45,738 nt of DNA from JANLSO01 sp031362405 (lineage in GTDB: Bacteria > Actinomycetota > Thermoleophilia > Miltoncostaeales > Miltoncostaeaceae), in the NCBI GenBank assembly GCA_031362405.1, contig JANLSO010000164.1, positions 1 to 45,738 of the forward strand, written 5' to 3'. This document shows positions 8,546 through 17,588 of the stretch, in pieces. The translations under genes and the position numbers were made by a program. How positions within the stretch are numbered: the stretch's first letter is position 1; every line of letters begins with the position of its first letter. The notes under the pieces are model-generated. The model worked only from the letters and a program-made list of their open reading frames with translations, was not told the origin of the DNA and did not search any database.

Positions 8546-9972
8546 GTACACGATCCCCCGTCGGCGATCGGCTGAGGGCCCACGGCCAGACGCGCCTGGC
8601 CGAGTACCTGGAGCGCAGCGATGCCGATGTGCGGGCACGTCTGACCGCGCAGATCGACGGCGTCGACCTCGCGCTGATGCAGCGTCTGGTGAGTGAACTC
8701 GCGGTGCCTGCTCCATCGCGAGACCTCCACGACGTGAGGCCGGCGTCGATAACTTCGCTGATCGCGCCACCGACCGACCCAGGCCTCATCGAGACGGCCC
8801 GCGAGCGTGGCGAGGCACATCTGCGCGATGGATCCGTGGCGGTCGTGCTGCTGGCCGGAGGGCAGGGGTCGCGGCTCGGGTTTTCCGGGCCCAAGGGCGC
8901 ATTCCCGTACGCGCCGGTTACCGGGCGCAGCCTTTTCTGGCGCCACGCGGCAGCGATCGACGCGATCCGAACGCGATATCGGTGTCGCCTTGCCTGGTAC
9001 GTCCTCACCTCTCCGGCCAACGACGCCGAGACCCGCGCTCTCTTCGCGCGCCACGATTTCTTCGGACTGGGGGAGCGGAGCATCCGATTCGTGGTGCAGG
9101 GCACCCTGCCGGTGGTCGATGCAGTGAACGGCGACTTCCTTCTTCGCGCGCCCGACACCCTCGCGCTGGCGCCCGACGGCCACGGGGGAGTAATCGGTGC
9201 GCTGGGGCGAGCGGGTGCCCTCGCCGAGATGGCCGCCGACGGGGTTGAGTCGGTGTTCACCTTCCAGGTCGACAACCCCCTCACCGCGATCGCACGACCC
9301 GAGCTGCTGGGGCTGCGTCTCGTGCGGCAGGCCGACATCGCCAGCGTTGCGGTGCGAAAGAGCACGCCGCAGGAGCCGATAGGCACGTTCGCCGCGATCG
9401 CGGGCCGCACGTGTGTTCTGGAGTACATCGATCTGCCCGCGAGCCTTGCGACGGCCTGTGTCGCGCAGGGCGAACCACTTCTCTGGGCCGGGTCGATCAA
9501 TGTCCACTCCATCGCTCGTGCCCTGCTCGACGACGTCGTCGCACGGCACGTCACCCTGCCCCATCACCGCGCCGTCAAAGCGGTGCCCCACACGACCTAC
9601 GCAGGGGCCGTAGTGGCTCCGGATCGTCCGAACGCGGTCAAATTCGAGACGTTTCTGTTTGACGTGCTGGCGATTGCGGGTACGAGCGTCGTCGCGCAGG
9701 TCGACCGCGCGGAGGAGTTCTCACCCATCAAGAACGCCGAGGGACCCGACTCGTCGGCCACCTGCCGTCGCGATGCAAACGCGCGGTTCGCGCGCTGGCT
9801 GGAGGCCGCGGGCGTGGTTGTTCCCCGCCAGGCCGACGGTGCGCCGGTCTACGACATCGAGATCGACCCGCGGCTGGCCCTCGATGCCGAGGAACTCGCC
9901 GCGCGGCTTCCCCCGGGGCTGGTCATCGATGGCCCGCTCGTTTTGGACGCACCGCACACCCCGAACCCATAG
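8542..9972 (+). CDS. UDPGP-family sugar-1-phosphate uridylyltransferase (UDP-sugar / UDP-GlcNAc pyrophosphorylase type)
   Basis: Seen: 476 residues with the nucleotide-binding loop LLAGGQGSRLGFSGPKG (103-119), a GSINVHSIA segment, KFETFLFD, and EEFSPIKNAEGPDS. These are marks of the UDPGP family, closest in style to UDP-N-acetylglucosamine pyrophosphorylases, and not of GalT (no HIT-type HPH site). Inference: directly coupled to galK by a GTGA overlap, it probably converts galactose-1-phosphate with UTP (or UDP-glucose) to UDP-galactose, standing in for GalT; no galT or galE is in the window. It could instead act on GlcNAc-1-P or glucose-1-P. The next gene starts 11 bases on, after an AGGAGG site. 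Confidence 0.85.
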   Translation: MSTRSPVGDRLRAHGQTRLAEYLERSDADVRARLTAQIDGVDLALMQRLVSELAVPAPSRDLHDVRPASITSLIAPPTDPGLIETARERGEAHLRDGSVAVVLLAGGQGSRLGFSGPKGAFPYAPVTGRSLFWRHAAAIDAIRTRYRCRLAWYVLTSPANDAETRALFARHDFFGLGERSIRFVVQGTLPVVDAVNGDFLLRAPDTLALAPDGHGGVIGALGRAGALAEMAADGVESVFTFQVDNPLTAIARPELLGLRLVRQADIASVAVRKSTPQEPIGTFAAIAGRTCVLEYIDLPASLATACVAQGEPLLWAGSINVHSIARALLDDVVARHVTLPHHRAVKAVPHTTYAGAVVAPDRPNAVKFETFLFDVLAIAGTSVVAQVDRAEEFSPIKNAEGPDSSATCRRDANARFARWLEAAGVVVPRQADGAPVYDIEIDPRLALDAEELAARLPPGLVIDGPLVLDAPHTPNP

Positions 9973-9983
9973 GAGGCGCCACG

Positions 9984-11165
9984 ATGGCCAAGATCGAGCT
10001 GCAGTCGGTGTCGAAGGTCTACCCGGGCGGCACCCGCGGGGTGTCCGACATCGACCTGGCCATCAACGATGGCGAGTTCATGGTGCTCGTGGGGCCGTCG
10101 GGGTGCGGAAAATCGACCCTTCTGCGGATGATCTGCGGATTGGAGGAGATCACCGAGGGAACGCTGGTGATCGGAGACAAGGACGTCACCGACCTTTCGC
10201 CGCGCGAGCGCGACATCGCGATGGTCTTTCAGTCGTACGCCCTCTACCCGCACATGAGCGTGCGCGGCAACCTCGGCTACGCGCTGCGCGTCGCGCGGAT
10301 GGACAAGGCGGAAATCGCCCGCCGAGTAGAGGAGGTCGCCGCCCTGCTCGACCTCACCGACCTACTCGAACGCAAGCCGGGTGCCCTGTCGGGCGGTCAG
10401 CGCCAGCGGGTTGCGATGGGCCGCGCGATCGTGCGCGAGCCCGCCGTGTACCTGATGGACGAGCCCCTGTCGAACCTCGACGCGAAGCTACGCGTGACCA
10501 TGCGGGCCGAGCTGCTCAAACTCCACGAGCGGCTGCGTACGACGACCGTGTACGTCACCCACGATCAGGTCGAGGCCATGACCCTCGGCGAGCGGGTTGC
10601 CGTCATGAGCAAGGGGCTGTTGCAGCAGGTCGACACGCCCCAGAACCTCTACCGCGAGCCGAAGAACCTCTTCGTGGCGGCATTCATCGGCTCTCCGTCG
10701 ATGAACCTCGTCGAGGCGGTCGTCTCCGACGCCGGCGTCCGCTTTGCGGGTCTGACGATCCCCTTCGCGCCGGGGGGCGTGCGTCCCGACGACGGGCCGG
10801 TGGTGCTCGGTATCCGGCCGGAGGCTTTCGAGGTGGTCGAGTTGGCTGCGGCGGGCCTGCCGAGCATCGAGGTGATCCCGGCGGTGATCGAGGAATTGGG
10901 GTCCGACACCAACGTGATCTTCCCTATCGATGCTCCTCGCGTGAAGTCGGAACAGGTACGCGCCGCGGCGCAAGAAGGCGACGACGGCTCATTGCTCGTC
11001 GACGAGCGCGCGAGCTTCACGGCTCGTATCGACCCACGCGCCTCCGTGCGCGCCGGGGCGCCCCTGCGACTTGCCATCGACCCGGCCCAGATCTACTGCT
11101 TCGATCCCGCCTCGGGTGAGAATCTCGCGCAGAAGTCTGCGGTCAGTGGGGTGTCACCCAGGTAG
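9984..11165 (+). CDS. carbohydrate ABC transporter ATP-binding protein, MalK/UgpC/MsmK type
   Basis: Seen: 393 residues. Walker A GPSGCGKST (37-45), Q-loop FQSYALYPHM, signature LSGGQRQRVAMGRAI, Walker B VYLMDEPLSNLD and switch His in YVTHDQ are all intact; a TOBE/OB C-terminal domain follows from about residue 235, as in MalK-type proteins. A perfect AGGAGG lies just before the ATG. It is the third gene of the galK operon while the permeases and binding protein are in the opposite operon, which lacks an ATPase gene. It most likely powers that importer, and may serve other CUT1 systems as MsmK-like proteins do. Confidence 0.94.
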   Translation: MAKIELQSVSKVYPGGTRGVSDIDLAINDGEFMVLVGPSGCGKSTLLRMICGLEEITEGTLVIGDKDVTDLSPRERDIAMVFQSYALYPHMSVRGNLGYALRVARMDKAEIARRVEEVAALLDLTDLLERKPGALSGGQRQRVAMGRAIVREPAVYLMDEPLSNLDAKLRVTMRAELLKLHERLRTTTVYVTHDQVEAMTLGERVAVMSKGLLQQVDTPQNLYREPKNLFVAAFIGSPSMNLVEAVVSDAGVRFAGLTIPFAPGGVRPDDGPVVLGIRPEAFEVVELAAAGLPSIEVIPAVIEELGSDTNVIFPIDAPRVKSEQVRAAAQEGDDGSLLVDERASFTARIDPRASVRAGAPLRLAIDPAQIYCFDPASGENLAQKSAVSGVSPR

Positions 11166-11167
11166 GG

Positions 11168-11200
11168 CCGCCCACATGAACTCTCGCTACCTGTGGGCGG
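11168..11200 (+). terminator. hairpin after the galK operon
   Basis: Perfect 9-base arms CCGCCCACA (11168-11176) and TGTGGGCGG (11192-11200) with a 15-base loop start three bases after the ATPase stop. No clear T-run follows, so it may be a weak or factor-assisted terminator before argS. Confidence 0.5.
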
Positions 11201-11249
11201 GTCTCCGCGGTCACGGCGTTGATTCTGCGTGTGCCCTAAGGTGGCTCGC

Positions 11250-12920
11250 GTGCCCGACACCCACGCTTTCGAGGTTCTCCAACGGCTCATTTCCGACGCG
11301 GCGGCCGCGGCCGTGGGGGTCACGCCCGACCGCGTCGAGCTGACGTCGCCCGCACACCGAGAGCATGGGGATCTTGCAACCCCACTGGCGATGGCCCTTG
11401 CGCGTCAGGCGCGTCGGGCCCCGCGCGAGATCGCCGAGCAGACGGCCGAAAATCTTCGTGCGATGCCAGATGCCCAGCGGCTCGTGGCGTCCGTCGAGGT
11501 CGCGGGGCCGGGCTTCTTGAACCTCACCCTGGCGCCAGCCTGGTTCGTCGAGGCGCTCGGCGCAGTCGTCGCGGAGGGTGATGATTTTGGCCGCGGCACG
11601 CCGCAGGCGGACAGCATCCTGCTGGAGTTCGTCTCGGCGAACCCGACGGGCCCGCTGCACGTCGGCCATGCCCGCCACGCTGCTCTGGGAGACAGCCTCG
11701 CGCGGCTGTTTGCGTTCGTTGGGCAGCCGGTGTCGCGCGAGTACTACGTCAACGACTTCGGCCGCCAGATGGCCCTGTTCGGGGGGTCGGTCGCCGCACG
11801 CTACGCGGAGATCATCGGCGAGGAGGCTCATCTGCCGCAGGGGGGGTATCAGGGCGACTACGTGAACGCGGTCGCCGGAGCCCTTCACGACGAGGTGGGT
11901 GAGACCTACCGCGGGCGGGTGTCGCCCCCCGACAGCGAGGTCGTCGAGTTCTTCGGGCGGCGTGGCGGAGAGGTGATGCTGGCGGCAATCCAGGCCGACC
12001 TCGAGCGCTTTCGCGTCGCCCCGTTCGACCGCTACTTCAGCGAGAGCACCCTTCATACCGAAGGGCGCGTGCAGGCCGGGGTCGCTGCGCTCGAGGCGTC
12101 CGGTGACGCGTACCGCCACGACGGGGCAGTGTGGTTCCGGACAACCTCGTACGGCGACGACAAGGACCGGGTGCTCGTCCGTGCCGACGGAGCGCCGACG
12201 TATCTCGCCTCCGACGTGGCCTACCACCTCGACAAGGCGGCCCGCTCGGGTGGGCTGCTGATCGACATCCTCGGTGCCGACCATCACGGCTACGTCAACC
12301 GCCTGCGCGCGGTACTCGCCGTCGGCGGGCACGCGCCCGATTCACTCGAGGTCGTGCTGCTGCAGCTCGTCAGCCTGCTCGAACGCGGTGAGGCCAAGAA
12401 GATGAGCAAACGCGCGGGCACCCTCGTGACCCTCGCCGACCTACTCGACGACATCGGAGTCGATGCCGCTCGGTTCTTCCTGGTCGAGCGGTCGCACGAG
12501 ACGAACATCGAGCTCGACCTCGACCTGGCCCGGGAACGCAGCCAGGAGAACCCGGTCTACTATGTGCAGTACGCCCACGCACGCTGTCGCAGCATTCTCA
12601 CTAAGGCCGAGGCGGAGGGCGTCACCGCCACGCCGGGGGCGATCCCCGACGAGCTCGACGAGTCCGAACGGGATCTCGTGCTGCGGCTCGTCGAGTGGCC
12701 GAACGTGCTGCGCGACGCCGCCGAGCGGCGTGCCCCGCACCGTGTCGTCGCGCATCTGAAAGACCTGGCGCGTGACCTCCACGGCTTCTACCACCGCTGC
12801 CAGGTGGTCGGCCAGCCGCCCGCGACCGAGGCGTTTCGGCTCGATCTGGTCCGGGCGACCGCCGATCAGATCCGCTGCGGGCTCGCGCTTCTCGGCGTCG
12901 AGGCGCCCGACCGGATGTAA
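11250..12920 (+). CDS. argS: arginyl-tRNA synthetase
   Basis: Seen: 556 residues, class I synthetase. The ArgRS N-terminal Add-1 domain (about 1-105, with PAHREHGDLATPLAM) precedes the catalytic domain with the HIGH-type site PTGPLHVGH (132-140), DFGRQM, and the KMSKS-type loop KKMSKRAG; an anticodon-binding DALR domain ends the protein. Reaction: charges tRNA-Arg using ATP. The GTG at 11250 was chosen because AAGGTGG lies five bases upstream; in-frame GTGs at 11229 and 11241 are less well placed. The remnant of an ABC ATPase follows immediately after the stop. Confidence 0.96.
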   Translation: MPDTHAFEVLQRLISDAAAAAVGVTPDRVELTSPAHREHGDLATPLAMALARQARRAPREIAEQTAENLRAMPDAQRLVASVEVAGPGFLNLTLAPAWFVEALGAVVAEGDDFGRGTPQADSILLEFVSANPTGPLHVGHARHAALGDSLARLFAFVGQPVSREYYVNDFGRQMALFGGSVAARYAEIIGEEAHLPQGGYQGDYVNAVAGALHDEVGETYRGRVSPPDSEVVEFFGRRGGEVMLAAIQADLERFRVAPFDRYFSESTLHTEGRVQAGVAALEASGDAYRHDGAVWFRTTSYGDDKDRVLVRADGAPTYLASDVAYHLDKAARSGGLLIDILGADHHGYVNRLRAVLAVGGHAPDSLEVVLLQLVSLLERGEAKKMSKRAGTLVTLADLLDDIGVDAARFFLVERSHETNIELDLDLARERSQENPVYYVQYAHARCRSILTKAEAEGVTATPGAIPDELDESERDLVLRLVEWPNVLRDAAERRAPHRVVAHLKDLARDLHGFYHRCQVVGQPPATEAFRLDLVRATADQIRCGLALLGVEAPDRM

Positions 12921-13367
12921 CGCCCGGTAAGGCGGGAGGCCGTTGCCGAGCGCGCCCGGGCCGAAGCGACCGTCCTGTTTTCAGGCCACCAGTTGGAGTT
13001 GGTCGAGCGGTTCTGCGACGGCGTGACGATCATCGACCGCGGTTCGCTGGTGGCGAACGGGCGTGTGGGCGAGCTGCGTGACAGCGGCAGGGCCCGCCGC
13101 GTACGGGTCGAAGTCGACGCCGATCCGGGGTGGTGGCGCGACACGTGCGACGCGAACATTGTCGCGCGCGAGGGCCGCGCCATCGTCGTTGAGATGACCA
13201 CTGGCGCGAGTGACCAGGCAATCCTCGACATCACCCGCGCCGCGGGTGATGTCGTCACGTTCGCGCGCGTGCGTGAGAGCGTCGCGGAGATCTTCCGAGA
13301 GGCCGTGGAGCCCCGCGCGACGAAGGCGGTGAGCAATGGACCCGGTTCGGCTCGTCGCAGAGCGTGA
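12921..13367 (+). pseudogene. C-terminal remnant of an ABC exporter ATPase (NatA-like)
   Basis: Seen: an open frame from the argS stop that reads like the end of an ABC ATPase: VAERARAEATVLFSGHQLEL contains the switch-His region, followed by VTIIDRGSLVANGRVGEL and the roughly 80-residue C-terminal domain (DUF4162 type) found in Na+/drug-exporter ATPases. Walker A, signature and Walker B, normally in the first 170 residues, are absent, and no upstream sequence encodes them because argS ends right there. So a deletion seems to have removed the 5' two thirds. It overlaps the start of a permease remnant by about 30 bases, the arrangement of NatA-NatB pairs. Confidence 0.8.
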
Positions 13368-14227
13368 GTTTCGCGAGCGCGCCGCCGATCGGTCGTTTCT
13401 GATCGGAACGCTGATCACGCTCGTGCTGGTGCTGGCGTTCGCGATCGTTCCGAGCCTCGTGGGTGGCGGACCCGACACCGCGACGGTTGGCGTCGTCGGC
13501 GCCGAGGCACGACAGATCGTCGATCGGGCGGCGCGCGATGCGGCTGCGGCGGATGCCCGCATCACTGTCCGCGCGTTCTCCGCCCGTGCGGCCGCCGAGC
13601 GGGTCCGCGCAGAAGGGGCACTGCGCCAGGCGGGTGTCGACGGCGCCCGCGCCCGCGCCGCCCTCTACCCGGCCCCCGTGCCGGTGCGCGCCACCGATCC
13701 ACAGGCCGCCGAGCGCGATTCGCGGCAGGGGATCGCCTTCGCGGGTGTCCTCGTCCTCTTCTCATCCATTCTGTCGATCGCCGTGATGGTCGCTTTGGGG
13801 TCGTCGAGGAGACGTCGTCGCGGGTTGTCGAGGTGCTTTTGGCAGCCGTACGTCCCGTCGCCGCCGATGCTCGGTGCGCTTGTTCTCTGGTTCGTCCCCC
13901 GGCGACGTGATCTCTGCGGCACTGTTTGCCGCCGGCGGGGCACTCGTGTCGCGCCAGGAGGATCTCCCGTCGACGATCACCCCGATCTCCCTGCTCGTGC
14001 AAGTGGGATTCGGCCTCGGCGTGTTCGTCACCTCCGACCCGGGAGGCACCTTGGCCCGCGTCGCGACGTTCGTGCCGCCGGTCGCCCCGTTTGTGGTCCG
14101 GATCCGGGTCGCCCAGAACGAGATCAGCACCGCAGAACAGGTCGGGTCGGTTCTGGTCGCCGCCGGCTTTGGCGTGATCACGATCCTGATCGCCGCTCAG
14201 ATCTACACGCGGGCGATCTGCACATAG
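13336..14227 (+). pseudogene. disrupted ABC-2 type permease (NatB-like)
   Basis: Seen: the first 155 residues from the ATG at 13336 are a normal NatB-like start (PVRLVAEREFRERAADRSFL, one membrane helix, a large outside domain, a second helix). Frame is then lost at the G run 13797-13800; adding one G restores GVVEETSSRVVEVLLAAVRP, a highly conserved NatB segment. After that roughly 100 expected residues of membrane region are missing, and the last helices (LFAAGGALVSRQEDLP to QIYTRAICT) are in another frame ending at 14227. With the truncated ATPase before it, the whole exporter looks dead. Function when intact: Na+ or small-molecule efflux. Confidence 0.8.
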
Positions 14228-14310
14228 GCGTCCGGGTGCGCTGGTGCGAGGCGCTGAGGTCCCGGCCGGGACGGGCGGCTGCGGGGTCTCTGCTAGTTTC
14301 CGGTCCCCGT

Positions 14311-14383
14311 GCGGGTGTAGCTCAGTTGGTAGAGCGTTGGCTTCCCAAGCCAAAGGTCGCGGGTTCGACCCCCGTCGCCCGCT
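14311..14383 (+). tRNA. tRNA-Gly (anticodon CCC)
   Basis: A full cloverleaf: acceptor arm GCGGGTG/CGCCCGC, D-arm GCTCAGTTGGTAGAGC, anticodon stem TTGGC/GCCAA with loop TTCCCAA (anticodon CCC, reading GGG), T-arm with GGTTCGACC. The discriminator base is T and CCA is not encoded. It sits alone between the dead permease and the release-factor gene. Confidence 0.95.
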
Positions 14384-14431
14384 TCGATGGATACGCCCCC
14401 GGGCCGGGTCGCCGCCAGCAGGAGAAGTCAC

Positions 14432-15997
14432 GTGGGCCAAGCAGCAACCGAGGCGGCGCGACGGCGCACGTTCGCGATCATCTCGCACCCGGACGCCGGG
14501 AAGACCACTCTCACCGAAAAGCTCTTGCTCTACGGCGGGGCCATCGAGCTGGCGGGTGCGGTGCGTGCCAAGAGCGGCCGGGCCAGCGCCCGGTCCGATT
14601 GGATGGAGATCGAGCGCCAGCGCGGTATCTCGGTGACGTCCGCAGCCCTACGCTTCGAGCACCGTGGGTTCGTGCTGAATCTCCTCGATACCCCCGGCCA
14701 CAAGGACTTCTCGGAAGACACCTACCGGGTGTTGACCGCCACCGACACGGCGGTGATGGTGATCGATGCGGCCAAGGGGCTCGAGCCCCAGACCCTGAAG
14801 CTCTTCCAGGTCTGCCGCACCCGCGGGACGCCGATCATCACGTTCATCAACAAGCTCGATCGCCCCGCGCGCGACATCCTCGAACTGCTCGACGAGATCG
14901 AACGCGAGATCGGGCTGAGGCCCACGCCGATCACCTGGCCGGTTCTCCACGAAGGCGTGTTCCTCGGCATCGTGGATCGCCGCGACAGCACGTTCATCCG
15001 GTACGACCGGCCGGTCCACGGGGCGAGCTCCGACGAGTTTGCGCCCGTAGCGCTCGATGACGCTGACCTGCCGGCCGATGCGCGGCGGGTCCTTGACGAC
15101 GAGCTGGCCCTTCTGGACGGCGTCGGCGCCGACCATGACCCGGCCGACTTCGCCGCCGGGCGCTCAACCCCCGTGCTCTTTGGCTCGGCTCTTGGAAACT
15201 GCGGGGTGCGCCTGCTGCTGGAGGTCGCCGAAGATCTGGGCCTGCCGCCGTCCGGCTGGGTGACCCTCGATGGGGCCGTGCGCGGCCTCGATGAACCCTT
15301 CAGTGGGGTCGTTTTCAAGGTGCAGGCGAACACCGACCCCCGCCACCGCGACCGGATCGCCTACCTGCGTGTCTGCACGGGGCGGTTCGAGCGTGGGCTT
15401 GCGGCCTACCACGAACGCAGCGGGCGCCCTCTTGCCATGCGTCACGCCCATCAGCCATTCGGCCAGGAACGCGTGCCCGTGGAGGAAGCCTTCCCGGGTG
15501 ACGTGATCGGCCTGGTCAACGCGTCTGATCTGCGCCCAGGCGATGTTCTGCACGACGGCCCCGCGGTGCAGTTTCCGCCGATGCCGCGGTTCGCGCCCGA
15601 GTTCTTCGCGGTGGCCCGCAGCCGCGACACCGACCGGTACAAGCAGTTTCGCCGGGGCCTTGACGCCCTCGACGAGGAGGGAGTCGTCCAGGTGCTGCGT
15701 CATCGCGATCGGGGTGACCAGTCGCCTGTGCTCGCCGTCGTTGGCCCGATGCAGCTCGAGGTCGCCAAAGCGCGCCTCGAAGGCGAGTTCGGCGCCCCGA
15801 CCGTAATAGATCCTCCGCAGCAGTTCGTCGCCCGTGAAACCGACGACGCCGGCGCGTCGGCGCTTTCCCGACTCGGCGTGGAGGTGCTCGAGCGCCGCAG
15901 CGGCGAGCGGGTCGCCCTTTTCCGCTCTCAGTTCCAGCTCGACCGGATCGCCAACGACCACCCGGCCCTGAAGCTCGATCGCATGCTCGCCGGCTGA
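14432..15997 (+). CDS. prfC: peptide chain release factor 3
   Basis: Seen: 521 residues, a translational GTPase with G1 SHPDAGKTTLTEKLL, the RGIS switch I motif, G3 DTPGHKDF and G4 NKLD, then the RF3 domains II and III (GVVFKVQANTDPRHRDR is an RF3-type segment). Role: binds the ribosome after peptide release and recycles RF1/RF2. The GTG at 14432 was picked because AGGAGAAG lies four bases upstream; an ATG at 14387 has no such site and begins only three bases after the tRNA. Length and order match RF3 rather than EF-G (no domain IV). Confidence 0.93.
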   Translation: MGQAATEAARRRTFAIISHPDAGKTTLTEKLLLYGGAIELAGAVRAKSGRASARSDWMEIERQRGISVTSAALRFEHRGFVLNLLDTPGHKDFSEDTYRVLTATDTAVMVIDAAKGLEPQTLKLFQVCRTRGTPIITFINKLDRPARDILELLDEIEREIGLRPTPITWPVLHEGVFLGIVDRRDSTFIRYDRPVHGASSDEFAPVALDDADLPADARRVLDDELALLDGVGADHDPADFAAGRSTPVLFGSALGNCGVRLLLEVAEDLGLPPSGWVTLDGAVRGLDEPFSGVVFKVQANTDPRHRDRIAYLRVCTGRFERGLAAYHERSGRPLAMRHAHQPFGQERVPVEEAFPGDVIGLVNASDLRPGDVLHDGPAVQFPPMPRFAPEFFAVARSRDTDRYKQFRRGLDALDEEGVVQVLRHRDRGDQSPVLAVVGPMQLEVAKARLEGEFGAPTVIDPPQQFVARETDDAGASALSRLGVEVLERRSGERVALFRSQFQLDRIANDHPALKLDRMLAG

Positions 15998-16091
15998 CGC
16001 GACGTCGGTGACGTAAGGAATCCAAGCCTCGATCGTTGTGTGAGTGACGGGCCGTCAAACGGCACGCGCAACCAACGAGGGGATTTCATCG

Positions 16092-17099
16092 ATGCGTCGA
16101 GGAAAGCTTGCCTGCGGGGCCCTTATCGCCGCCGCAGCTGCGGCGACTGTCACCGCCCAAGCCGCTGTGGCGGCCCCGGCCACCAGCGGGGTCGTCGTCG
16201 ACTACCGGGCGCAGTCGACCACCGCTACCGTCGCGACCCAGGGCGGCGGACTGCTCGCCCTTCACTCGAACCGCGTTCGCGAGGGTTCGCGGGTGCGCGT
16301 CACGGCGGTGAGGCAACTGGGCAACGGAACCCTTGCCGGTCGTCTGACCGTCGTCGGAAAGGCACGCCGGGCCACGGTGCGTGGGGTTGTGGCGGCCCAG
16401 ATCGGTCGCCGGGCCATCGCCCTCAGCGGGCCGGGCACCACCTTCATGATCCGGCTTGGCCGCCGGTCGGGCAAGAACTCTCTGCAGGTCACGCCCCAGT
16501 ACGGCGTTGGCTCGACGGTGAGCGTCGACGTCAAGATCGACCCCAAGGGCGATCTCAACGGGGAAGACGTCACCGTCGTCAACGGTGTTCCGCTGCGGAC
16601 CCTCGAGCTCGAGGGCATGGTCAAGACGGTCGGCGCCGGAACGACCGCTCCGACGGTCGATCCGGCGACCGGCTGCGTGACGGGCCTGACCTCAACCAAT
16701 CTGCCGGTCGGCTGGCTCGCCCTGAGCGTCGGCGAACACGATCTCAGCCTCACGGCATTCGTCAAGCTTGCTTCGGCAACAACGCCCCCGGTTGCTCCGA
16801 CAACCGGCACGACCACAACCACGACGACGGCTCCGACGCCGCCGGTGGCACCGACCTTCGCGGCCGGGCAAGAGGTCGAGCTGCACGTCAACCAGGTTCT
16901 CAGCACGACGACCAGCGCGCCGTGTGACAACCAGTTCCAGCTCACCAGCGCCAGCGCCAACGGCGACGAGCAGGAAGCCGACGAAGACCGCGATCACGGC
17001 GAAGAGCACAACGAAGGCGACCGCCACGGCCGAGGCCACGGCGGCGGCGATGAGGGTGGCGGTGACGGCGAGCACGGCGGCGGAAACGACGACGACTGA
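16092..17099 (+). CDS. secreted protein of unknown function with acidic/His-rich C-terminal tail
   Basis: Not recognised as a named family. Seen: 335 residues; an RR-containing signal peptide (about 1-28, cleavage near VAAPAT), a middle part of beta-rich OB-like segments (LRVREGSRVRVTAV style, about 30-215), a Thr/Pro linker near residues 235-255 (runs of T), another beta segment with two cysteines, and a low-complexity tail from about residue 295 made of Asp, Glu, Gly and His. The tail could bind metal ions. GAGGGG lies eight bases before the ATG. A strong terminator follows, so it is probably a single-gene unit. Location is outside the cell or in the wall. Confidence 0.8.
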   Translation: MRRGKLACGALIAAAAAATVTAQAAVAAPATSGVVVDYRAQSTTATVATQGGGLLALHSNRVREGSRVRVTAVRQLGNGTLAGRLTVVGKARRATVRGVVAAQIGRRAIALSGPGTTFMIRLGRRSGKNSLQVTPQYGVGSTVSVDVKIDPKGDLNGEDVTVVNGVPLRTLELEGMVKTVGAGTTAPTVDPATGCVTGLTSTNLPVGWLALSVGEHDLSLTAFVKLASATTPPVAPTTGTTTTTTTAPTPPVAPTFAAGQEVELHVNQVLSTTTSAPCDNQFQLTSASANGDEQEADEDRDHGEEHNEGDRHGRGHGGGDEGGGDGEHGGGNDDD

Positions 17100-17121
17100 G
17101 CCAGCCCGCAGCGAACGACTT

Positions 17122-17155
17122 CGACGGGCCGCCACGCGCGGCCCGTCGTCGTTTT
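17122..17155 (+). terminator. intrinsic terminator after the secreted-protein gene
   Basis: Perfect 11-base GC-rich arms (17122-17132 and 17138-17148) with a 5-base loop, followed by TCGTTTT. It lies 23 bases after the stop at 17099. Confidence 0.85.
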
Positions 17156-17588
17156 GGGCCGTCATCGTCCGCGCGGATCCGGAGGTCCGTGCGGTGTGCC
17201 GGCTTCACCACGTAGGCCTCGCGAGGATGGCAGCACCGCAAGGCGGTCGAGCACGTTCACGTCAATCTTCAGGAACGCCGGCTGGCCGGTGGCGTTTGCG
17301 GTAGCTGAGGAGTAGGTGAGTCATCTCAAGGTCGTGGCCCCCGACTCGAGGAGCTTGCGGCGGGCAAAGCGGGCCGGCGCACTGCTCGTCGGGCTGACCG
17401 AACTGCCGGTCGGGCACCGCGCGTTCCTCGCCCATCTCGACGCGACGCCGGCACGATCCGGACTGATGTGCTGCGCACCCCGAGCCACTTGAGCGCATCG
17501 CCGCAAAGCCCGGGATGCTGTGACGTCTGCGCGCGCACCGAAGGGCGTGAGGAGCGGTGATCGCCCGGCCCAGTTGAGCCGCGAAAGT
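17156..17588. other. 433-base stretch without a confident gene
   Basis: No conserved protein was recognised on either strand. One small plus-strand frame, 17316-17492 (58 residues, GTG start after a GAGGAG site, ending GLMCCAPRAT), could be real but has no visible homology or neighbours to support it. A leftover of a lost gene is equally likely. It separates the terminator at 17155 from the end of the exchanger gene. Confidence 0.5.

Noticed and set aside
8311..9591. Long minus-strand frames opposite the uridylyltransferase gene
   Set aside because: No motif, no start signal, and the plus-strand gene is fully supported.
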